Assembly: GCA_036426205.1 (NCBI GenBank) | Contig: CM071567.1 | Span: 293,584,847-293,648,846, forward strand | Direction: 5' to 3' | Source of the DNA: Ascaphus truei | Lineage: Eukaryota; Chordata; Amphibia; Anura; Ascaphidae | Length of the DNA stretch: 64,000 nucleotides | In this document: one piece after another, positions 44,909 through 56,689 of the stretch | How the letters are laid out: each line of letters begins with the position of its first letter | How positions within the stretch are numbered: the stretch's first letter is position 1 | Program-made: the position numbers and the translations under genes | The notes under the pieces: generated by a model | Seen by the model: the letters and a program-made list of their open reading frames with translations, nothing else | Told to the model about the DNA's origin: nothing | The model's database searches: none

Positions 44909-45105
44909 TTAGATATACACATTATTTTGTGAGTAAGCATTGGTGTGTCACAAGGGAGTGGTCAAGGGCTATCATACCATATCCCTCTGTACAAACATTT
45001 TTTACTTATATATTTGATTAAAGAGTATTTTTAATTAATTCATATTTCGTACTACTTGATTTGAGTGCATTCATTGGGGAATCTTTGTTCGTTTTGTTAG
45101 TTATA

Positions 45106-45519
45106 CCCTTATCCCTATTTGCACCTTATCATTATTCTTAGTTTTCATGGCTTTTTCGATTTAAGCTGATGCGGGAGCTTCCTTTTCTACCCTTTTCCCT
45201 TTGGTTCGTATATTTGTTTTATAATTGGTGAAAACTCTTTTATTGCTACATTGTGGATAATTTGTTTGTTTTTAACACCCATTTGTACGAATTTGTGTTA
45301 CTTTGTATGCATCATGGGGAGTGATTATTTACTAATGTCTCCTGGCTGCAAAATGGGACAAAATACGTACAAAAGAATTTAATCCGATTTGCAATATGGT
45401 TCCTTTTATAAATATATTGTTGATTTTAGCTCTTCCCCAGTTTTGCAGCTTGGAGACTTTAGTAAATAGATCCCTTTTCTTGACCGTTTGACTGATTATC
45501 TATTTGATATCAGATTGGT
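45106..45519. other. Non-coding spacer
   Basis: AT-rich, nothing recognised. Confidence 0.4.
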
Positions 45520-45590
45520 ATTTAGCATAGGTTGAACTTGTTAGATATGTCTTATTTTCCACCTCATCTACTATGTAACTATGTAACCCC
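45520..45590 (+). mobile_element. CR1 3' tail fragment
   Basis: TTTAGCATAGGTTGAACTTG, then TTTTCCACCTCATCTACTAT and an ACTATGTAAC tail, the same CR1 3' end as at 1600-1662. Confidence 0.85.
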
Positions 45591-46650
45591 TTATTACTTT
45601 ATAATCCTTTAATTGCCAGTGTATTTGATCACAATGCATTGTTAGCCCATCTGGCAGTCAACTGACTAATCTTATTTTATAATTATCTTTAAAGCAGCAG
45701 ACCAGGCAGCATTGCGTTCTAAATTCAATGGTACCCACTCCGTATTTTCATGATACATTATCGGGGATGTCTGATTTGGGGGATGTGGTCCATATCATAC
45801 TATAAATACACAAGGGGTTACAGAAAGTGTGCAGTCTAACGATGGAACCAACATTATTTAACATAGCTAATTCAGTTTGCCAAATGTACCCAAGGAAGTC
45901 TTTTTACCAAAATCAATTAGCATATTTTATATGTTGGTTATTCATTTCCTAATTAGTCTGCAGAGTCATTTGTGATGGTTTTAAAGGATTATTTTATTTG
46001 TGAACTCGAATAAAGATGGGTTGATTGTGGTACATGTGGCAGCTTTGAGTACTTCTGTATCAAACCTCTGTTGGTTTGTATATATATTTTTTATTGCAAG
46101 CTCTGTGAGGCAGGAGTTTAATTTCCTATTCAGCAAAATACTCAAGGGTGCTCAGGTCATGCAAATCACTGGGGAAGAAATAAAGCCCATGAAACATTTA
46201 TGTGGTCGGTGCTCCATCAGCTTTCCAACTATACAAAAAAAGATTGAATCTTTATGATGTCATTTAATTTCCTATGGTCTGATTTTATGTTTAATGCACC
46301 GTTTGTATTATAATTCCCCATATTCTATTGTCTTTCTTATAATGTTCTGTTGCATTGTTGCTGCTATAAAAATAAAATATACTTGCATGCATTTTATTAG
46401 GCAAGGAGGACAATGCTGTATTAATGGGATATTTTGGGACGCCACTACAATTCAGTTTTTGTGGATTTGGATGCGCCTCGGATCAGACAGTTCCTTTGAT
46501 CCACAGATCACTCTCAAAAAAAGGACAATCTGCCATCTCAGAGAGAGGGAGCAAGACTTTCAATTTAGCAATGTCTCCAGTTGTATATATAGCCCCTCAA
46601 ACGTCCCTCCAAATAAATTAGGGAGACATGCCTGTGCTGAAAAAGGCTAA
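45591..46650. other. Non-coding stretch
   Basis: No family or gene recognised. Frames at 46000-46257 and 46294-46650 show no domain, and their codon use looks like random AT-rich sequence. Confidence 0.4.
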
Positions 46651-47370
46651 GGCCCCGCTGCACGCGTCCGCACGGCTGTCTTGCTTACCGGCGGCGCGTA
46701 CAACTCACTGCACCGCGATCTGCGGTCTGCAGGAAACTTTTTCGGAGCAGGGGGCGCGTGACCAAACGGGTCGGGTGGGCGGGGCCATGACGAGGGGGGC
46801 GCGGCCATGACGTTTGTCCGTGTGCTGGAGTGGAATATCCATTGACATGTCTGCACAGTTTAATCGGGTGCTGTAAAGTCAAGTCAAATCCCGTCCTGTC
46901 CACCCCCCCCCTTCAGTTTGCCCTGAAGCCGGGCCCCGTCCCCCAGGCTCTGCATGTAAATGCGTGCGAGGACATCAGGCAGTAGTAAATACATGTGTCC
47001 CGCTCCCCGCAGCTCCCCTCCTCTCCTCCTCTCCTCATTGCCAGGGGTTCCCCCATTCCGTGCATCTGCTTACACTGCAGACTATGAGGAGAGAGTCTGT
47101 GGGAGGGAGCAGGGGGACTCCTTTGGTGCTGCAGCTGCTTTCCCTCTCCCCGAAGCCTCCCCTCCTCCCCTCATTGGCTCACAGCCACACCACGTGACGC
47201 GTCGCCGCTTGGGATTACAATTCTCTGGTATCCCCTGCCGGCTGACGCGTCACAGCGTGTAGCGAGCCCTGCAGGGAGGAGGGACTGGGACCGGCTCGGG
47301 AGGGCACCATCACATGGTGAGCGGCGCTCACGCGGCCGCCCGCACCGCCGGGCGAAGCGGGTTCCAGCCC
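46651..47370. mobile_element. Harbinger-like MITE, second copy (opposite orientation), GC-rich
   Basis: It starts GGCCCCGCTGCACGCG (46651) after TAA and ends near AAGCGGGTTCCAGCCC (47370) before AAA, matching in reverse the ends of 11860-12317. It shares with that copy CCTCATTGGCT, CGTGACGCGTC and GGCTGACGCGTCACAGC in the same relative order. About 300 bases (46860-47160) are extra compared with the first copy and may be an insertion. The high GC and CpG content imitates a CpG island, but no transcript feature supports a promoter here. Confidence 0.68.
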
Positions 47371-47660
47371 AAAGGAGCACACCTGAGGTACCTGGCTGGG
47401 AGATATGCTAATGGATTTGCAAAGTATATTTAAATGAGTCCAATGATCCCACACTTTCTAAAAGGATTTCCATGCTATCTATATACAGAAGAGTTGATAA
47501 CAAGCCCAAGGCCTTCTAGTCCTGTTGGGTTGTTAGGTTGGTGCCTTAGAGTTGTCAACTCTATATAGTTGGTATGGAAATCAATTTAGGAAGTGTGGGA
47601 CAGGACTCATTTAAATATACTTTGCATAAATATTAGCATATTGCTCAGGTGTGCTCCTTT
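47370..47660. repeat. Small inverted repeat with AGGTGTGCTCC ends
   Basis: AAAGGAGCACACCTGAG (47371) pairs with CTCAGGTGTGCTCCTTT (ending about 47661), and CAAAGTATATTTAAATGAGT (about 47419) pairs with ACTCATTTAAATATACTTTG (about 47606). TATGCTAAT and ATTAGCATA add to the pairing. A MITE-like palindromic unit of about 290 bases that adjoins the preceding element. Confidence 0.75.
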
Positions 47661-49517
47661 TTCGCTACAATAAGTCCATGTGTGCCGCATCGCTACAATG
47701 AGTCCATGTAAGAATTTTGCAAATCCTAAATTGCAGGTTTATCTGTTTGCACAATCATGGCATCAGCTACTGTGCAGTTCCCTAAGTGGTCTTTTACTGA
47801 TAGAAAAAAGAAAACAACATCAGAAACTCGCTATTATAGTATTAGCAGTATAATTGTAATATCATTGTATTGTGCTGCAGAGCAAGTAGCCGCCGCTGCA
47901 GTTTAATGCAAACAAGCAAAAGCACGGTTTGGGGATTAAGCTTCCTTGTCTTTCTAAATGCACAAAATGCATTTCGCATTACACAATTTACTGCATTTTC
48001 ACAGACCCAAAATGGGTGGGTGTTAAGGGTTTTGTATATATTTTGTTTAATTAAGCGAAGAATTAAATAATGTTTTTGTATTAAATTTATCAAAAGTACA
48101 AATGCAATGGAATGCATATGCGTTCCATACATTATGCAAAGAGCGCGCATGCGCAGCGGTGTTCCTTCAAACCAACACAGTATTTCATTAATGCATCTGT
48201 TTATTCTCGATTATCTTAATGGTGAAACTGTACAATAGACAGCCATACGTGTTTGTGGAAGAAGATTGTATTATTGGAAGAAGATTGTATTATTGGAAGA
48301 AGATTGTTCTATTTTCTGAAGTCTTTGTTATTTCTCTAATTTACTTTAATAAATATTTCAGAATTTATAAAGAGTGACTGTGGCAGTTATCTGACGTTTC
48401 TTAGCATTGACAGAGTGTACGGGAATAAGGGGTGGATTATATTACACAGAACTGCACCAAACGTGCATTACTGTAGCAATAGCCTCGGAATACTGTGCCT
48501 TGAATTTAGGTTAAAAACACAATAGCACCACCTACCGTTACTGCAAAGTACTTCGGCTTCCGCAAAACACCAATGTGCAGCCGTGGCATAGCCGCGAGCG
48601 CAGGGTCGCAACATGTAAAGAAATACCAGGTCATTATGCTGTTTCGTGCCGTCATGGGAACAGTAAGTCTTGCAACATCTGTTTCAAGCTTGCAACCACA
48701 GCAAGGTAGAACCCATCAGCTGGTCCTACAGTACAAATGGTGTACCGTGTCCTTTTTGTATTTATTCCACTGCATCGAGAAAAGATAAAACAAAACAATG
48801 ATAGTCAATAGCATGGGATGCAGGACATGTATGCGGTGCCTAAGGGGTTAAAATGTAGGCGCATTATATGTGAGCTACATTGCAGTTAAAACTGGATAAA
48901 AACCAGAAGTGCCGTGTAGGAGGTTTTTAGAACAGGAGGCGTTTTTAAGAATAAATAAAACAGGCTTTTATTCGCCACAACTTTCAGAACATAAATAGCT
49001 TTCACCAGCAAAAGCAGGTTAAAGAGAAACGAAACAGACCTAGCTCCTATAGGGAGTATTGACTAAACAGCATAGACCCTGTCTATGGGTTGGGGGGAGA
49101 GGGAGCTTAGCCCTTACCAACAACAAACATATAAAAAAGAGTGGAGGTCCGGTACCTGTGGCTGGGGTAGGGGTCTGAAAGTACTGGTGCAGGTTTCTCT
49201 CCACAGCGGTCCAGTGTCAAGTACCTTCCTGGGCTTGAGAGATCCCCACCGCAGCTTGCTCTATATAGCGGTCCAGTGTGTGTGTCTGGATCAGAGAGCA
49301 CCTTAGACTGCTGTGAAGGAGACTTTCAAAGTCTGTTAATGAGCCTGGTGGAAGCTGGTTAATTGCCTCTTGCTGAAATTAACCAGCTCCCCGTTGAACT
49401 CAACAGCTCCAGGCTTTTCTTGTAAAGTCATTAGACAGGGAAAAGACCCTGTCACATGCCCTAATATAGTGAAAAAAAATCTGAAAAATAAAATTATATA
49501 TATATATATATATATAA
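47371..49517. other. Non-coding stretch with minor repeats
   Basis: 47395-47660 contains an inverted pair (AGGTGTGCTCCTTT at about 47645 against AAAGGAGCACACCT at about 47370, with ATTTAAATGAGTCC against GGACTCATTTAAAT between), an inverted repeat of about 280 bases. 48256-48313 is a short tandem repeat. 48880-49330 has no recognised family. Confidence 0.45.
48256..48313. repeat. Tandem triplication, 19-base unit
   Basis: GGAAGAAGATTGTATTATT occurs twice exactly and a third time with TTCTATT at the end. Confidence 0.93.
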
Positions 49518-49617
49518 ACAAAAAAGAAGCACCATAACTCCATGGCGATAATATTGTTTGTAAAAAGTGACAAAATTTTACAAACAATATTATACCATGG
49601 AGCTGGTGCTTCTTTTT
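49518..49617. repeat. Hairpin with about 45-base arms
   Basis: AAAGAAGCACCATAACTCCATGG leads to ATAATATTGTTTGTAAAA; after a loop of about ten bases the reverse complement returns to CCATGGAGCTGGTGCTTCTTT. It lies between two TA tracts (49496-49516 and 49919-49941). Confidence 0.85.
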
Positions 49618-49952
49618 GTCTTTGTTTTATAGATTCTCCTGATCTGGCTAGATCAACCAAGGAGCAGCCTACTCCACATTGTGACTGACAATCTATGTAT
49701 CTGGACTTTTTTTCTCATCTGTTTCCATCATTTGGACTGGTTTGTTCTCTGATATTCACGTTATATGGTTTTATTATTCTAATCTTCTTATTGCTTTAAT
49801 TTTTATTTAGTAATATTATATAAGCACTATTTGATTATTTAATAATTTAGCCCGATTCACCATCACATTAGAACTCACTTATCACACTTATAGCGCTACT
49901 CTTTGTTCCTTGTTTTTGTTATATATATATATATATATATAAAAACAGTATA
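49618..49952. other. AT-rich repeat-like sequence ending in (TA)n
   Basis: Resembles in style the AT-rich block at 8600-8810. It has no gene and ends in a TA run at 49919-49941. Confidence 0.4.
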
Positions 49953-51154
49953 TGTAACCCCCTTGAAAGGATACCTGAGATTGATGGACGGGCTCTTGAG
50001 CCAATGACTCAAGGGAGGGTTCATATGATTGGTTACCCAAATGGGAGGGGCTAAGAAAGGGAAGTTTAACAGTCCCCAGCGGAGCATGAGGAGTCGCAGC
50101 TGCTGAGACAAGAAGAATCGCGTCACTGTCTACGTGAGGCTGGAGGCCAAGATCAGCACGTGAGCAGAACTAGTCTAGTTCTGCGGACTAAGAGCAGTCA
50201 CAGATAGGACAGCCAAGGTCCATTGCAAGTCACAACTGCTCGTGTTCAGAAGTCGTGAGTAACCCATGAGGGAATCCCACTTGTAAACACAATAGTAGTG
50301 TTGATTACACATACCGGTTTCTTTCCAAGTCTTTGTAGCCTTGTGTAGTTTTGGGGTTACATGCCTTTCTCCTCCTGTGCAATAATCCCTGTTAAAGGGC
50401 AGGTTTGCCAGGAGTAATCATGGGGTTTGCCCTCACCTCCTTTGTTGTGTATTATTCAGTGAAGGAAGTGACATCAGGCTCTGTGTCCACTTACAGTGAC
50501 ACAGGGGTGGTGCCTACTGAATCTATATAATATGCAGCACTTCCTTAATTTAGTCAGTGTGCCTCACCATCTGAGTGAGGTGAGTCTGTCCAGCAACCTA
50601 TCAGGGCTCTGGCAGTGTTTGTGGCCTTCCCTCAAGGGAGTGGTGTGGAAGACTATACCTCTTACTTCATTAGGGAGTAAGGGAAGAGCTAGACCTGCTT
50701 TCAGTGCCCTTGACTCGGAGTGTATGGTCAGGGACTTCTTTTGGGTTGGCAACCTGAGATGAGCGGCTAGAAGACCGGCCGCTATGATGGGCGGCTGTCC
50801 ATGTCTGCTGTTAATAAAGGATGCCAAAGAGAAAGAACGCTTCTGTCCTGATTGTGGAGTCAGTTGGGAAGAAGGTGCACATAGAGGTTCTCTTTCAGAG
50901 ACTCATCCCTGCTACGCTGGGGGTCTGGAAGAGATGGAGGCGCTGTACCATGAGTGAGTATAACTTAGCAATACCTCATAAGCTAGTCCTGATGCCATTC
51001 CCCATAATACCATCAAGCGGGAGGAGAGAACTTCAAGGCAGTCATGAAGACAACCAGCAGGTGCACCACAATAGCCATGTGTAACCGAGGTAGTATTCCC
51101 TAGGGGACCCTATCTGCGATTGGGGGGGGGGGGGGGGGGAGGGAAACCGTTACA
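49953..51154 (+). mobile_element. Probable solo LTR, same superfamily as 33767-34956
   Basis: TGTAAC (49953) and GTTACA (to 51154) are inverted TG...CA termini. GCTGTTAATAAAGGATG (about 50808) provides a polyadenylation signal, and GATGGAGGCGCTGTACC (about 50933) corresponds to GTGGAGGCGCTGTCACC in the other LTR. A G-run at 51122-51139 precedes the right end, mirroring the C-run in the minus-strand LTR at 10230. No target duplication is visible, perhaps because the left side abuts a TA repeat. Frames inside (50496-51084) are not genes. Confidence 0.65.
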
Positions 51155-52789
51155 TCTTTGTGATATAAACAAGCCTACAATGTTAACCCACCACACCTAG
51201 GAGCTCCATCGCTGTTCCGGCACCCACAAAGGGGCTGTAAGGGTTCCCAGTCCAGGGTTTTGCTGAAACCTGCCCTTACGTGGCTGTTGTGACCATCTTG
51301 GTTCCTGGCAAATCCCTCCCTGGACTTTGTGATTGTCAGCAGCTGTCCCTGGACTTAAATTGCAGTCTGCCTTGTTGTGGCCTGCTGTGAAGCTCTGTAC
51401 CTATTGGTTCTCCTTGCTATTTAGGGTCACCCTCTTCCACCAGGAAGTGGCTGAGCATAATACTATGTGACCTGTGCTTGTCACAAGCACGTCTGCTTTG
51501 CCTGGCCTGAGGCCTATCCTGTTTATTGAGCTCTACCCTGCCTAGCCTGTTGCTGAATCCTTCCATGTTGCTTTGGCTTCCCTGGTGCTGACCCCGACTA
51601 TTGCTCCTTTACCGCCTGCTTGACCCCAGCCTGGATCACGACGATGCTGCTCTCTCCTACCCTGGCCTGGCTACCCACAACTCCAGAACAATCCGGACTC
51701 TGCTTCGCAGCTCCAGGTCGGTGTTTCAATATCCCCACCTCGGCCCTGCGGTCCCGTCCAGTGTGTGGGGTGAGCACCCGTTACTGGAGCCCCTTAATAC
51801 TTGTGTGGGGCGCACTGGTACTTAAAAAGAGACCTTGAGAGATGAATCGCTGCAACACGCATGTTGGTGTATTGAGGGTCACAAATGTTACTGTGGAAGC
51901 ATATGAATACAAGCCTGTTATTCAAAGATATGCGTTGTCGTCTTGCCTCACCTCCGCCAAACTCTCTGATAGTGACCTAGCGTATTGTTCACATGGGAGT
52001 AGGACTTGGGTCCCCACCCTAGCATATGTACAATCAGTCTGGAGAAAATAATAAGGGGTTGCATGTATTTCCCATGCTTACTGCTATGGCAAAGGTTATA
52101 ACCACCTTTCTTCTGGGGGTTGAACTTACTAAGATTGTGTATGTCTAGTTGTGAATTGTTTGGGAGTTATGTGGCCCTTCCTCTTAGTTTAAGATCACCT
52201 ATCTCACCATTATCGTTGTTATGTCTTTTCTCAATGCAATAGAGGAAATACAAAAGGACACAGTATAGAATTGGCAGTGTTGGACCTGCTGATGGGATCT
52301 ACCTTGGCGTGGTTGCAGGCTTGATATTTTTTGAACAAAAGATTAACCTAAATGACCTACGATGCTAAGAAGAAACCCCCCCCATAGAAATGAACTAAAT
52401 CATTTGTCATATTGGATTGGTATTTCTTTGTTTACACTTGGCTCTTTATACCGTGGTACCTAAACCTCTCCCCCTCTTTTATTACACTAGCTACATGAAG
52501 ATGCAAGGCCCACACTTAATAGCTCGACCCATTAGTAGCCGATATAGATTAGTATCTAATTGCAGGGTGGTTACATACTGTATGTTTTATATTAGAAAAG
52601 CACATTGGACCATATGTAGGTGGTGCTACGCCATTAGGCACCTTTCAGCCTATTAACGTGAATAGGATGGAAAATCCCTTACAGTTTACCACAGCTTAGT
52701 AAATACTGTATGATCCTTAATCTGAGGCTTGATGATCTACTTAGTAGGGTAAAAAAATAGCTTGACATATACACTACCGACACGCTTTA
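51155..52789. other. Repeat-like non-coding sequence
   Basis: 51240-51800 has the CCTGxxCTGACCCC-rich wording of a dispersed amphibian-type repeat, possibly the interior leader or LTR of a retroelement. Short frames overlap and show no domain. 51840-52789 has nothing recognised. Confidence 0.4.
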
Positions 52790-53135
52790 TCACTCTGCGG
52801 CCAGATCCGCAAGCCGGGAGATTTCCCGGCTTGCTAGTGGCCGCCCCTCGGCGTGCCGCGCGTCATAGACGCGCGGTCACGCGTCTTCGGGAGCGTGCGC
52901 CCCCTGCACGCGCGTCCAGGGGCTCCCCGAGGGAGCCCTGGTGTCCCGCGATCGCGGGACAGCGGCAGGGGGTTCCGGGGGACCCGGCGGACCCGGCAGC
53001 GGTAGGGAGAGCGCCCCGATCGGAGGGCGCTCTTCCGCTGCTTCGGCGCGCGCCCGTCACTCTCGGGCGCGCGCCAGGCTACTGCTGCGGCCAAGAACGG
53101 GCATATGCTCGAATAAACTTGGCCGCAGCAGTATA
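52790..53135. repeat. Cluster of GC-rich perfect hairpins
   Basis: A run of consecutive palindromes: stem of 11 with loop of 4 at 52809-52834 (inside an outer GCGGCCA/TGGCCGC pair); stem of 9 with loop of 3 at 52856-52876; stem of 6 at 52893-52911; stem of 11 with one bulge at 52916-52941; perfect 18-base palindrome GTCCCGCGATCGCGGGAC at 52943-52960; stem of 9 at 53008-53033; stem of 12 with loop of 7 at 53045-53075; stem of 16 at 53080-53095/53118-53133. The frames on both strands are consequences of this structure, not genes. Confidence 0.9.
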
Positions 53136-53229
53136 CAGTACTGTGTATGTTAATGTTAATCTACTTGCCTGTACTAGGTTATTAATGATATATTCTATGT
53201 ACCTACAATGGAGTGATAATGAAAAAAAT

Positions 53230-53505
53230 ATTTTTATATACAGGGATATACCAAATAAGTAAACATGGGAAGGATGTTGATCCAGGGAGTAATCCGATTG
53301 CCAATTCTTGGAGTCAGGAATTAATTTATTTTTCCCCTTATGAGATATCATTAGATGATATGACACAGCAGATTGTTATTTGCCTCCCTCTGGATCAATA
53401 TACTGCAAGTACGGATATAGGATAAAGTATGTCATCTAAATTTAGCATAGGTTGAACTTGATGGACGTAAATCTTTTTTCAACCTTATCATCTACTATGT
53501 AACTT
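53230..53505 (+). mobile_element. CR1 3' end fragment
   Basis: From ATACAGGGATATACCAAATA to CATCTACTATGTAAC it aligns with 1420-1662 nearly base for base, with one additional internal stretch of about 40 bases after TTTTCCCCTTA (53341-53380) that is absent from the first copy. 5'-truncated in the 3' UTR. Confidence 0.9.
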
Positions 53506-53581
53506 CTAAGTTTTCTTTGACTAGTCTTTCTAGGAAAAGTAGTATGGTGTCTCCCAACTTAGTGGCATTAGTTCTTTAGAC

Positions 53582-53919
53582 CAGGGGTGCTCAAACTTTT
53601 CAGTTCGTGCCCTCCGTCTATGCTCCCCCTTGCCTGCGCACCCCCCTCCCACCCCCCTTCGCTGCTCTCGGGCTCCACGCATCATATGACATCACATCAT
53701 GTGACGCATTGCTATTTGACCCAGTGATGTCATTTTATGCCGCGTTGTCATGGCGACGCGTCCCTGAAGAGCCGGCTGAGAGCAGGTAAGGGATGTTGCA
53801 CAGGCCTCACACCTCCCTCGACATTTAATTTACATGCCTGGAGGAAGAGCGCGGGAGCTCTGCATCCGCCACGCCCCCCCCCCCCAAGAAAATCGTGCGC
53901 CCCAGTTTGCGCACCCCTG
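53582..53919. mobile_element. hAT MITE with perfect 8-bp target duplication
   Basis: CTTTAGAC at 53574-53581 is repeated exactly at 53920-53927. The ends CAGGGGTGCTCAAAC and GTTTGCGCACCCCTG are near-perfect inverted repeats. The 338-base body is GC-rich with CATCACATCATGTGACG palindromic words and an X-box-like GTTGTCATGGCGAC (53744-53757). No transposase. Confidence 0.95.
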
Positions 53920-53927
53920 CTTTAGAC

Positions 53928-54079
53928 CATTTAAAACACCTTAATATGGTTCTCACTATCATAAACTAGTTTCCCAGAATAAACCCCAAAGGTTTGCAAA
54001 CTACAGATATAGTGCGGCAATATGCCACTGATAGTGGATCTCATGAGCTTCAGGAAGGTGACTACAGTATGTCCTAACC
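53928..54079. other. Spacer between two hAT elements
   Basis: Ends with TCCTAACC (54072-54079), the left target duplication of the next element. Confidence 0.6.
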
Positions 54080-54361
54080 CAGGCCTGAACATCATGCGGC
54101 CCGCCTGGCCTCTCTGTGCGCGATGACTCCGCCCGGGCGCCAGTTAATTAAATAAATTTTAAAAAGTAAAAAAAAAGTTTAAAAAAATGGCGGGAATTCA
54201 TCCCTCCCCCTCACCCCTCTCCAGCCCCCGGTTTTGCGGTGCGCGGGGGCAGCAGCAGCATGAAGAGGATGCGGCAGCCGTGAGTATTTTTTTTTTCAAT
54301 AGCAGGATGCCGGGGGGCGGGGCTTAGTACCGGGGAGAGAGGATGTGCTGATCTAAGAGGT

Positions 54362-54700
54362 GTGTGTGGGTGTGTGTCTCAGTGTGTGTGTCTCTCAGTG
54401 TGTGTGTGTGTGTGAGCTGGTGGGGGATGTCTGTGAAAAACGGGCTGGTGGGGGGGTGCCTGTGAAAAACGGGCTGGTTTGGTGGGTGCCTGTGAAAACG
54501 GTCTGGTTTGGTTGTTGGGGCCTTGCTGTAAAAACTGGCTGTTGGTGGGTGCCTGTGAAAACGGCGTGTGGGCCTGACGGTGGTGGGTGTGTGTGGGTGA
54601 AAACGGGCTGGGTGGGGTGTGAAAAACGGGCTGGTGTGGGTAAAACGGCTGTGGGGGGGTTGGGGTGAAAAACAGGCTGGTTGGGGGGGGGGGGCTTGCT
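54362..54700. repeat. Minisatellite, TGTGAAAAACGGGCTGGT unit
   Basis: Units of about 29 bases, degenerate and with many one-base indels, on a GT-rich strand. They follow a short GTGTGTCTCAGTGTGTGTGT tract. The frames on both strands are artefacts. Confidence 0.9.
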
Positions 54701-55049
54701 GAACATTTGAGGTGGCAAGGGGGGGGTAAAAAAGAGGGGGAAAAGGAGACCTTGCGCGTTTCTTTGCCCAACAGGGGATGGTGTGGATGGAAAAATAGTT
54801 GCAGGCAAAAAGGGGGGGAGACGTGTCCCTTCTGGTAGGCGGGGGACTCGGCGCGTAAGTTCAACGGTGGCTTGCACTGCAGAGCTGATGGCCGGTTTGG
54901 TCCTCAAGAAATGTGGGGGAGGCGGCGGGATCGCGTGTCCGTACGTGGTGCGGGGGACTGGGGCGCGTGTCCTCGTAGTTGGGGTGGGAGGGGGAGGGGG
55001 ACAGAGGTGTTACAAATTGAGAGGATGGGAGCTAGTGTGTGAGTGAACT

Positions 55050-56650
55050 ATAAGTTGGAGGGTTTTTGTTGGCCCGGGATTAACGTGGGTTTTAAATCCC
55101 GCAAGGAGCCCCCCCTCTAGAGCCCTCTCGCCAGGAAGACAAGGGGTTAACTGGGCTTTAGGCCCAGAACTGTGACTTAAATACCTTGTGTAAATAACGT
55201 TAAAAATGCTTATCGTCCCCTGTGGTAAGATGATTAATGTTGTTGCTGGTCAGGCTGCCTAAACCCACACCACGGGACTTAAGGGGGTTAATCTATGATG
55301 TGTAGTGGCTGAATAACTACGAATGGAAATACCTGAAAGTTGGTAATTGTGGTAACTGATTGTACAGCCAGACCCTGAGCCTTGGGGTACAGGCCTCCGG
55401 GTCACCCCCCAAGTACACACTATTAAAAATATATAACGTTGTCATAGAAGAGAACTACTATATTTTTGATAAAGTGACTTTTTGTAGTTTTTGAAATACA
55501 ACAGCAGAAGGCTATAATGGTGTCTGGAATGTACAGGCAGAATGCCTGTCTTTATAGCGATGAGGAGCCAATGGTTGCCTATATGAGTATTCACTGGAAG
55601 TGTTATTCAACAGAGAGGTGTGATCATCGCCTACTGATCAATAGGTAACTGACCTAATTGGTTTTAGAAAAGCAAAAGCCCACTCAAAAGGTTTTATTGA
55701 CGTGGCAGTAGGATGTCTAAATAGGATTATCCTGCTATTGTTGAGCCTGGCTTCCCAGGGGAATTGTTTATATGCGGGAGAGTCATGCAAAGAAGGGAAG
55801 GGTTTGTTATTCACACCTTCCCCAGCAAAAGGTATCCCCCCCAACAGGATATCAAAGTGAGTAACTTTAATACATACTAGAATACTATGAGATGTCTTGG
55901 CTGAACCGGCTAGACATTACATAAGTGTATTGGCGAGTAAGCCTATCTTGGGGAGACTAAACCCTGTATGGTACCTGCTGCTAAATGCCAGATATTTAAT
56001 ATCTCATTAGTTCATATTCAATTGTATTTTTGGTCTTCCTGCGAGCGTCAGGTGCCACCGGCCGTATTACTATATCTCACCGGACTGGTGTGTACTTACG
56101 GAAGACGGAAGTTATGCAATGATTTGCAGTAAATATGAAATTTTGGTTGAGTTGAGGAACCCTGTTGTGATGAGCAGGAAAGGCTAGAATTTACAAACCT
56201 GATCTCAAAGACTAAGTGGCTATTGCTTAGCTTGGCCCAACGGACAAAAGGAATTAACCAGAGGAAGTGGACACTTTTCACATGACCACCTAGCTTCAAA
56301 CGCTTCAAGAGTATTTTACTTACTAGACGGCACGGAGCGTTAAACTGGTTGGTCCAGGGTTAAAATGATTATAAGTCAAGACCACCCTTTACCCATGTTT
56401 ATTTAGTTCATTGTTCTTCATGCAAATGATCTTCATGCATGCATTTGACTTGCCTGTTTTTGCTGTGATGTCACCGGAGATATGGAAGAAGTGCAGTCTG
56501 TAATCCTGCTGGCTGTCTTGCCATATCTTTACGTAAGTGTCTATATTTTGCCTGTTATTGTATAATCTGTTGTGTTCACCTTTATCAAGGAATAAATTAT
56601 ATTTATCATATTAAGTCTCGTCCCAGTTCAACCCAGGTATATATATATTT
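55050..56650 (+). other. Unclassified insertion inside the hAT element
   Basis: GC content and wording differ from both flanking minisatellites. It contains GGAATAAATTATA (about 56588), a possible polyadenylation signal, and ends near a TA stretch at 56637-56660. LTR-like in general style, but I could not define TG...CA ends or target duplications. No protein frame with family features. Confidence 0.4.
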
Positions 56651-56689
56651 ATATATAGTTTTTTGGTGTGGACAATTAACAGCCTGTCG

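Larger units (their letters stand above)
43656..45105. mobile_element. Palindromic element with about 197-bp arms and nested insertions
   Basis: The left arm (43656-43852, starting TATAGCTAACAAAACGAAC) and right arm (44912-45105, ending GTTCGTTTTGTTAGTTATA) are imperfect reverse complements across their whole length. The centre holds a TA microsatellite (43868-43919), about 600 bases of AT-rich sequence, and a nested MITE at 44517-44908. No coding capacity. The autonomous relative is not visible. Confidence 0.85.

Noticed and set aside
46640..47390. CpG island promoter
   Set aside because: The stretch matches a Harbinger-like MITE copy at 11860-12317; GC richness is a property of the element.
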